The notes under the pieces are model-generated. The model was not told where the DNA came from. It saw only the letters and a list, made by a program, of their open reading frames with translations, and did no database searches. From positions 178,467 to 242,466 of the forward strand of contig NZ_JH725084.1 of the NCBI RefSeq assembly GCF_000278255.1: DNA of 64,000 nt, in the 5' to 3' direction. Below, piece by piece: positions 59,080-64,000 of this stretch (position 1 is the first letter of the stretch; every line of letters starts with the position of its first letter). The DNA comes from Bartonella melophagi K-2C. Lineage in GTDB: Bacteria; Pseudomonadota; Alphaproteobacteria; Rhizobiales; Rhizobiaceae. A program made the position numbers and the translations under genes.

Positions 59080-61746
59080 GTGATAAAATGGGTTTATAGT
59101 TTTGGTGATGGTAACGCAGAGGGAAGCACAAATGAGCGTAATCTCCTTGGCGGCAAAGGAGCTAATTTAGCAGAAATGAGCAAGCTTGGCTTACCTGTTC
59201 CTCCCGGATTCACTATTACGACAGAAGTTTGTAACTTTTATTATACGCATAACAAGGCATATCCAGAGGAATTGCAAGGAGCTGTCAAGCAGGCACTCAA
59301 ACGCATTGGTGAACAAACAGGCCGCGAATTTGGTAGTAAAAGCACACCACTGTTACTTTCTGTTCGTTCTGGGGCTCGGACTTCTATGCCAGGAATGATG
59401 GATACAATTCTTAATCTTGGTATGAATGATGAGACAGTGAAAGCAATCGCTTTGCAGACTAGTAATGAACGCTTTGCTTATGACAGTTATCGCCGTTTTA
59501 TCCAAATGTATTCCAATGTTGTTTTAGGTTTGGATCATTCGTGCTTTGAAGAGATTCTTGATGAGGTAAAAGTATCCAACGGTTATGATGTCGATACAAA
59601 AATGACAGCCACTGATTGGAAAAATGTTATTATTTCTTACAAAGCATATGTTGAAGAAAAGTTAGGTGAGCCTTTTCCGCAAGATCCTGAAGAGCAACTG
59701 TGGGGTGCAATTGGTGCAGTTTTTTCAAGTTGGATGACTACTCGCGCAATCACTTATCGTCGTTTGCACAATATTCCTGAAAATTGGGGAACGGCAGTTA
59801 ATGTGCAAGCTATGGTCTTTGGTAATATGGGAGAAGATTCTGCAACAGGTGTTGCGTTTACACGCAATCCATCGACAGGGGAAAAAGAACTTTACGGTGA
59901 ATTTTTAGTCAATGCGCAGGGTGAGGATGTTGTGGCAGGCATTCGTACTCCACAAAATATCACTGAGGTTGCACGGATTGCTGCTGGTTCAAGTAAGCCG
60001 TCGTTAGAAAAAATTATGCCAGAAGCTTTTTTAAAGTTTTGTCAAATTGCCCAAAAACTTGAAAAGCATTACCGTGATATGCAAGATCTTGAATTTACAA
60101 TTGAAAAGGGTAAATTATGGATTTTACAAACCCGCTCAGGAAAGCGAACGGCACATGCAGCCTTAAAAATGGCAGTACAAATGGTTAAGGAGGGGTTAAT
60201 CAGTCGTGAAGAGGCGGTGATGCGAATTGAGCCAAAATCGCTTGATCAACTTTTACATCCGACTCTTGATCCCAAGGCGGCCCGTTTTGTTGTAGCACGT
60301 GGTTTACCTGCTTCTCCGGGTGCAGCAACTGGTGAGATTGTTTTTACTTCAGAAGAGGCAGAAGCAGCATCAAAAGAAGGCCGCAAGGTTATTTTGGTGC
60401 GCGTAGAGACAAGCCCAGAAGACATTCATGGTATGCACGCTGCAGAAGGAATTTTAACAACACGCGGTGGCATGACAAGTCACGCTGCTGTTGTAGCACG
60501 TGGTATGGGAAAGCCCTGTATTTCTGGTGCAGGTAGTGTACGAATTGATTATAGCACAAACACAATGATTATTTCAGGAGAGACTTTTCAAAAAGGAGAT
60601 GTCATTACAATTGATGGTGCAAGTGGAGAGATTCTTAAAGGGAAGGTTGCAATGTTGCAGCCTGAGCTTTGTGGAGACTTTGCTCAATTAATGGAATGGG
60701 CTGATAAAATACGGCGTATGAAAATTCGCGTCAATGCAGAAACACCATCTGATGCACGTATGGGGCGTTCTTTTGGAGCTGAAGGTATTGGTCTTTGTCG
60801 TACCGAGCATATGTTTTTTGCTGGTGAACGTATTGTTGCTATGCGTGAAATGATTTTAAGCAATGATCAAGATGGACGCCGTAAAGCATTGGATAAGCTT
60901 TTGCCAATGCAACGGTCAGATTTTACAGAATTGTTTGAAATTATGTCTGGTTTGCCTGTCACTATCCGTTTTTTGGATCCTCCTTTACATGAGTTTTTAC
61001 CAAAAACGGACGCAGAAATTCTTGATGTTGCAATGGCTATGGGAATTCCTGCTGAAATTATTTCCGAACGGGCACAGCAACTACATGAATTTAACCCTAT
61101 GCTTGGGTTACGGGGATGTCGTTTGATCATTACTTACCCTGAAATCGCTAAAATGCAGGCACGAGCAATTTTTGAAGCAGCGGCAGATGCTGCTCAAAAG
61201 TCTGGATCTCCTGTTATGCTTGAAATTATGATACCGCTTGTTGCACTTAAATCTGAATTGGATTTTGTGAAAACCTGTATTGACGATGTAGCTAGTACAG
61301 TAATGAGAGAAAAGGGAAGGGAAATTCAGTATATAGTTGGAACTATGATTGAACTACCAAGAGCTGCTCTTCGTGCAGGTGAGATTGCTGAAACTGCAGA
61401 GTTTTTTTCGTTTGGAACAAACGATTTGACACAAACTACTTTTGGTATTTCACGTGATGATGCAGCTCCTTTCTTAGCAACTTATTCTCAAAAAAGAATT
61501 TTGGAACAAGATCCTTTCGTGTCAATTGACCGTGATGGAGTAGGGGAACTTATCGCTATTGCTGCACAGCGTGGGCGTTCTCAGCGTACAAAAATTAAAT
61601 TAGGTATTTGTGGTGAACATGGAGGAGATCCTGATTCTATCGCTTTGTGTGAGGAAAATAACTTAGATTATGTTTCGTGTTCACCTTTTCGGGTACCAAT
61701 TGCACGTTTAGCTGCAGCACAAGCAGCAATTGCCCAAAAGGTATAA
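59080..61746 (+). CDS. ppdK: Pyruvate, phosphate dikinase
   Basis: Interconverts pyruvate + ATP + phosphate and PEP + AMP + PPi, linking glycolysis with gluconeogenesis. It has 888 residues. The N-terminal nucleotide-binding domain begins LLGGKGANLAEMSKLGLPVPPG; the phosphohistidine lies in TRGGMTSHAAVVARGMGKPC (about residue 470, central swivelling domain), and the C-terminal PEP/pyruvate barrel carries LGICGEHGGDP with the catalytic Cys. GTG start at 59080, 10 or so bases after GGGAG. No PPDK regulatory protein gene is adjacent. Confidence 0.97.
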   Translation: MIKWVYSFGDGNAEGSTNERNLLGGKGANLAEMSKLGLPVPPGFTITTEVCNFYYTHNKAYPEELQGAVKQALKRIGEQTGREFGSKSTPLLLSVRSGARTSMPGMMDTILNLGMNDETVKAIALQTSNERFAYDSYRRFIQMYSNVVLGLDHSCFEEILDEVKVSNGYDVDTKMTATDWKNVIISYKAYVEEKLGEPFPQDPEEQLWGAIGAVFSSWMTTRAITYRRLHNIPENWGTAVNVQAMVFGNMGEDSATGVAFTRNPSTGEKELYGEFLVNAQGEDVVAGIRTPQNITEVARIAAGSSKPSLEKIMPEAFLKFCQIAQKLEKHYRDMQDLEFTIEKGKLWILQTRSGKRTAHAALKMAVQMVKEGLISREEAVMRIEPKSLDQLLHPTLDPKAARFVVARGLPASPGAATGEIVFTSEEAEAASKEGRKVILVRVETSPEDIHGMHAAEGILTTRGGMTSHAAVVARGMGKPCISGAGSVRIDYSTNTMIISGETFQKGDVITIDGASGEILKGKVAMLQPELCGDFAQLMEWADKIRRMKIRVNAETPSDARMGRSFGAEGIGLCRTEHMFFAGERIVAMREMILSNDQDGRRKALDKLLPMQRSDFTELFEIMSGLPVTIRFLDPPLHEFLPKTDAEILDVAMAMGIPAEIISERAQQLHEFNPMLGLRGCRLIITYPEIAKMQARAIFEAAADAAQKSGSPVMLEIMIPLVALKSELDFVKTCIDDVASTVMREKGREIQYIVGTMIELPRAALRAGEIAETAEFFSFGTNDLTQTTFGISRDDAAPFLATYSQKRILEQDPFVSIDRDGVGELIAIAAQRGRSQRTKIKLGICGEHGGDPDSIALCEENNLDYVSCSPFRVPIARLAAAQAAIAQKV

Positions 61747-62442
61747 AAATCTAAAGATATTATTCTTTACTTTGATGGCTTTGGTATATTGGGATAATAT
61801 TTTAATACGTTGCTAAAGGTAGAAAAAAATTTTCTTAAGGTGCCTTGTTTGAGTTATGTATATGGAAGATAGTATTACTTTTGATGTATTTTATGAGAAA
61901 GCTTAAGGTACAATAGCACGTTATCATGTTATGCATACATACCGTATCTTATAATGCGTAAATTAGAATATAGAATTTTTATTGAATGTTGATAGTGATG
62001 TTTCTTTACCTGTAAAATAATAGGTGAATATATTAAAGAAACAAAAACACATTGATTACTACTTCTGTAAATTTACTAATAACTACCGAAAATGAATGTT
62101 GTGTAGAGTTATTTATGATCTTATAAATAAGTATTTATTTGTGTTATGTGATTGGAATTTCTCTGTAGAATATGAAATTGGAAGAGAATTTTTTGTAAAA
62201 ACGTTTTACAATTTATGACTATATAGCACTCATGGTGGAATAGAAGCTCTAAGAGGGTAATATTTATTAGTTACTATTACTTCATTAATACCACTCATTT
62301 AGTTTTTGTTTGTTTTGCTCCCCCCATCCACGATGGATCCAACTAATACACAAAGTTCCAATTTTTTATACCATATGTTTTAGAGATTTTTATCATTGAA
62401 GTTTTCTGAGTGTATTTCAATATCTTAGAAGGGGGATGATTT

Positions 62443-62619
62443 ATGAAAAGCAATTATTTATAGTTAGGAGTAAAGTGTATTGTTACATGTGAGAAGTTTG
62501 TTTTAGTGATAGCACGTGATCTTTTATTAAATTTTCTAAACCTAGCTGTGATAATATTTATCTATAAGAGAATAACTAAAATAAAAAAGTACTGTTTTTT
62601 ACACGAAAAGTTTATATAA
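62443..62619 (+). pseudogene. Possible remnant: SD-preceded frame with one amber stop
   Basis: ATG at 62443 follows GAAGGGGGA. The frame reads MKSNYL, then TAG, then 51 open codons to a TAA at 62617-62619, including VLVIARDLLLNFLNLAVIIF, a hydrophobic stretch. Without the TAG it would be a 58-residue membrane protein. No homologous family is recognised, so this may be a chance frame. Confidence 0.2.
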
Positions 62620-62895
62620 TTACTGTATCGCTGAGTATTGTTTAGTTACCGTTATTCAATAATTTTAGCATTTTTCAAGAAGATATTTGGATTAAGTTTA
62701 CTCTGTGAAATGGTAATATTTATGATAAAAAGCTATAACAGCTTATAATGTGAACTAAAATTATTTGATCAAGAGAATAAACGTATAGATTTTTTTGATA
62801 TAGTTCTTTTAATATTTGTGGTGTATTGATTTGTGTTATTGTAATGATTAGAAAGCTTTTATAAGAAGAAAAATGAAAGCTTTAGCTTTCAGATA

Positions 62896-62924
62896 TTGCG
62901 TACAATTACAAGAATCGGTATAAG
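62896..62924 (+). promoter_or_regulatory. Predicted promoter of tRNA-Gln
   Basis: TTGCGT at 62896-62901 and TATAAG at 62919-62924 are exactly 17 bases apart and end 32 bases before the tRNA. The next bases, GCGCGAG, form a GC-rich discriminator, typical of stringently controlled stable-RNA promoters. Confidence 0.6.
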
Positions 62925-62956
62925 GCGCGAGCATAGTGTAATAGTTTTCTTTTTTT

Positions 62957-63031
62957 TGGGGTATAGCCAAGCGGTAAGGCACCGGTTTTTGGTACCGGCA
63001 CTCCCTGGTTCGAATCCAGGTACCCCAGCCA
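62957..63031 (+). tRNA. tRNA-Gln (anticodon TTG)
   Basis: A complete cloverleaf can be drawn. Acceptor stem TGGGGTA pairs with TACCCCA, the D arm contains AGCGGTAAGG, the anticodon stem CCGGT/ACCGG encloses TTTTGGT with TTG at positions 34-36, and the T arm is CCTGG-TTCGAAT-CCAGG. Discriminator base G is at 63028 and the CCA end is encoded at 63029-63031. It closely resembles the known bacterial tRNA-Gln(UUG). An integrase end and a toxin-antitoxin pair follow, so its 3' end may be a phage/island attachment site. Confidence 0.96.
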
Positions 63032-63191
63032 AATATCAATAAAATCAATGGGTTATGTAAAGGTAAGGGATTTTTGATTCCATTGATTCTATTAAGTTTT
63101 TTATGTGTTATCCCGCACCTTTTTGAAGTTTTTTATCATTTATTCTTGTTCATTTTTTCTCAATATGGAATCAGATTTGCCAACATGATAG

Positions 63192-63220
63192 TTGACTTTT
63201 ATTATTAGTAGTCGTATAGT
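63192..63220 (+). promoter_or_regulatory. Predicted sigma70 promoter of higBA
   Basis: TTGACT (63192-63197) and TATAGT (63215-63220) are separated by exactly 17 bases, 25 bases before the higB start. The -10 lies inside the palindromic operator, so antitoxin binding would block RNA polymerase. Confidence 0.65.
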
Positions 63221-63232
63221 TATAGTATACGA
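63212..63232 (+). promoter_or_regulatory. Putative HigA operator
   Basis: TCGTATA-N7-TATACGA is a perfect inverted repeat with 7-base arms overlapping the -10 and ending just before the higB ribosome site. This is the expected place and form for an autoregulatory operator of a HigA antitoxin. Confidence 0.6.
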
Positions 63233-63244
63233 TAAGGAATGGTA

Positions 63245-63526
63245 ATGGCAATTGTGAGCTTCAAGCATAAAGGCTTAAAATTATTTTACACAACGGGCTC
63301 CACAAAAGCTATTCAAGCAGCTCACACAAAAAAGTTACGTATTATTTTAACGGCTTTAACAAGTGCTACGTGCCCTGAAATGCTGAAAGCACCTGCTTTT
63401 AAAATGCACTCTCTTAAAGGTGAATTTGCGGGCTACTATTCCATATGGGTTAACGGCAATTGGCGCATTACCTTTCGTTTTATCGGAACAGATGTTGAAC
63501 TTGTTGATTATCAAGATTACCATTGA
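63245..63526 (+). CDS. higB: HigB/RelE-family toxin
   Basis: A ribosome-dependent mRNA interferase of the 'plasmid maintenance killer' type, 93 residues. Start ATG at 63245 (AAGGA, 6 bases) is preferred to ATG 63239, which overlaps that site. Features: FKHKGLKLFYTTGSTKAIQ at the N-terminus, LHSLKGEF-like central turn (MHSLKGEFAGYYSIWVNGNWRI) and the C-terminal FRFIGTDVELVDYQDYH, with the family's arginine in WRITFRF and terminal His/Tyr. The toxin precedes the antitoxin, the hallmark HigBA order. Cotranscribed with higA. Confidence 0.92.
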   Translation: MAIVSFKHKGLKLFYTTGSTKAIQAAHTKKLRIILTALTSATCPEMLKAPAFKMHSLKGEFAGYYSIWVNGNWRITFRFIGTDVELVDYQDYH

Positions 63527-63540
63527 TGAAAGGAAGTAAA

Positions 63541-63843
63541 ACAATGATGCATAATCCTGCACATCCAGGTGAAGTTCTAAAAGTAGCTTTTTTGGAAGAA
63601 ATGGAGATAACAATACAAAAATTAGCCGACCATCTCCATGTGACAAGAGCTTCTCTATCAAGAGTTATTAATGGACATGTTTCTATGAGCACCGAGCTTG
63701 CAGTTAAATTAGAATTAGCGGGTTTTAGTAAAGCGAAGTTTTGGTTAGATATGCAAACAAACTATAATTTATGGCAAGCAATGCAACGGGCACAACCATC
63801 TATTCGTCCTCTGGTTTCTGATACTACTCAAATGTCGCTTTGA
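63541..63843 (+). CDS. higA: HigA antitoxin (XRE-type HTH)
   Basis: DNA-binding antitoxin that neutralises HigB and represses the operon. From ATG 63541 it has 100 residues; ATG 63523, overlapping the toxin gene, and ATG 63544 are alternatives, and AAGGAA lies 9 bases before 63541. It opens with HNPAHPGEVLKVAFLEEM, the VapI/HigA signature, and the helix-turn-helix is TIQKLADHLHVTRASLSRVI at about residues 24-43. FWLDMQTNYNLWQAMQ is the C-terminal family motif. Confidence 0.93.
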   Translation, partial: TMMHNPAHPGEVLKVAFLEEMEITIQKLADHLHVTRASLSRVINGHVSMSTELAVKLELAGFSKAKFWLDMQTNYNLWQAMQRAQPSIRPLVSDTTQMSL

Positions 63844-63899
63844 TTTCATCACTGATTTTGATAGCTTTTAGTTTGTTTTTAAGACTAGGGTTCATAACA

Positions 63900-63998
63900 C
63901 TAACTTTTTTGAAGCTTTTTAATTGCTTCTATAGCGAGTCGTTTTCTATCAGCAGTTTTTGTGTAGAGAGATGCCATGTCATCTTCGGTCCATCCAAA
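63900..63998 (-). CDS. Integrase C-terminus (partial, tyrosine recombinase)
   Basis: Leftward frame ending at the stop 63902-63900, open to the window edge: 32 residues reading FGWTEDDMASLYTKTADRKR then LAIEAIKKLQKS. This matches the C-terminal end of phage integrases, where the catalytic Tyr sits in a pattern like (A)xxYTxxADxxRLAxxAxxxL; the Tyr here is in SLYTKTAD. The main catalytic domain lies outside the window. Together with higBA and tRNA-Gln it suggests the edge of a prophage or genomic island. Confidence 0.75.
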   Translation of the reverse strand, partial: FGWTEDDMASLYTKTADRKRLAIEAIKKLQKS

Positions 63999-64000
63999 AA

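Larger units (their letters stand above)
61747..62956. other. Long gene-poor spacer before tRNA-Gln
   Basis: About 1.2 kb of AT-rich sequence with no intact gene. It contains short chance frames, a C6 tract next to the small palindrome ATCCA-CGA-TGGAT (62327-62339), an SD-preceded frame interrupted by one TAG (62443-62619, listed separately), and the tRNA promoter. Probably decayed coding sequence. Confidence 0.4.

Noticed and set aside
62327..62339. Palindrome ATCCA-CGA-TGGAT beside a C6 tract, considered as an insertion-sequence end
   Set aside because: Only 5-base arms, no partner copy and no transposase trace nearby.
62848..63048. Leftward 66-codon frame
   Set aside because: It is antisense to tRNA-Gln; the peptide WGTWIRTRECRYQ is the usual false translation of a tRNA complement.

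Overview
The window is a stretch of chromosome from an AT-rich alphaproteobacterium of the order Hyphomicrobiales (Rhizobiales), most likely Bartonella. The case rests on several points: the FO genes form a separate cluster (I-a-c-b'-b) away from the F1 genes; a CcrM-type GANTC methyltransferase sits near mutY and a DciA/DUF721 gene; the order ispH-thrB-rnhA is rhizobial; there is an IalB-family secreted protein and a DUF6101-like protein; and long, gene-poor, AT-rich spacers contain traces of decayed genes, as expected in a shrinking host-associated genome. The species cannot be named from sequence alone.

Layout. 1-8 kb: start of ubiG (leftward, cut by the window edge), lysC, nhaA, a membrane-anchored protein of unknown function and an SLC13-type permease with a possible Cys-containing leader peptide. 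8-14 kb: TPR membrane protein plus der, then the FO ATP synthase operon. 14-24 kb: glyQS, a periplasmic TPR protein and polyprenyl diphosphate synthase (leftward), then a TrmN6-like methylase, S49 protease, small membrane protein and ispE (rightward). 24-28 kb: rnhB-tsaC-FAD oxidase operon and a DUF6101-like gene. 28-41 kb: purD, ubiA, pdxH, a DnaJ-like gene, fabI, aroC, ribB with a degenerate ribA domain, xseB, dxs, an apparent tlyA remnant, an RNA m5U methylase and tldD. 41-48 kb: IalB-like protein, ctaB carrying a 12-G homopolymer, ispH-thrB-rnhA, a DsbD-like gene and yqgE. 48-62 kb: a membrane GGDEF/EAL protein with damaged motifs, a possible acetyltransferase remnant, M16 peptidase, thrC, HAD phosphatase, ccrM, mutY, dciA, a DsbA-like gene and ppdK. 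62-64 kb: tRNA-Gln(TTG), a higBA toxin-antitoxin pair with a visible operator, and the C-terminal end of an integrase running off the window, which looks like the edge of a mobile island.

How the genes work together. Most are housekeeping. Isoprenoid and quinone synthesis is well represented (dxs, ispE, ispH, polyprenyl synthase, ubiA, ubiG) and feeds ubiquinone and heme O (ctaB) into respiration. The aspartate pathway is present as lysC, thrB and thrC. The unusual signals are the poly-G tract inside ctaB, several gene remnants lying exactly where related genomes keep intact genes, a compact candidate micro-gene with hairpins at about 27.9-28.06 kb, and the island edge at the right end. No CRISPR array, complete insertion sequence or rRNA gene was seen. 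No unmistakably new multigene system is visible.
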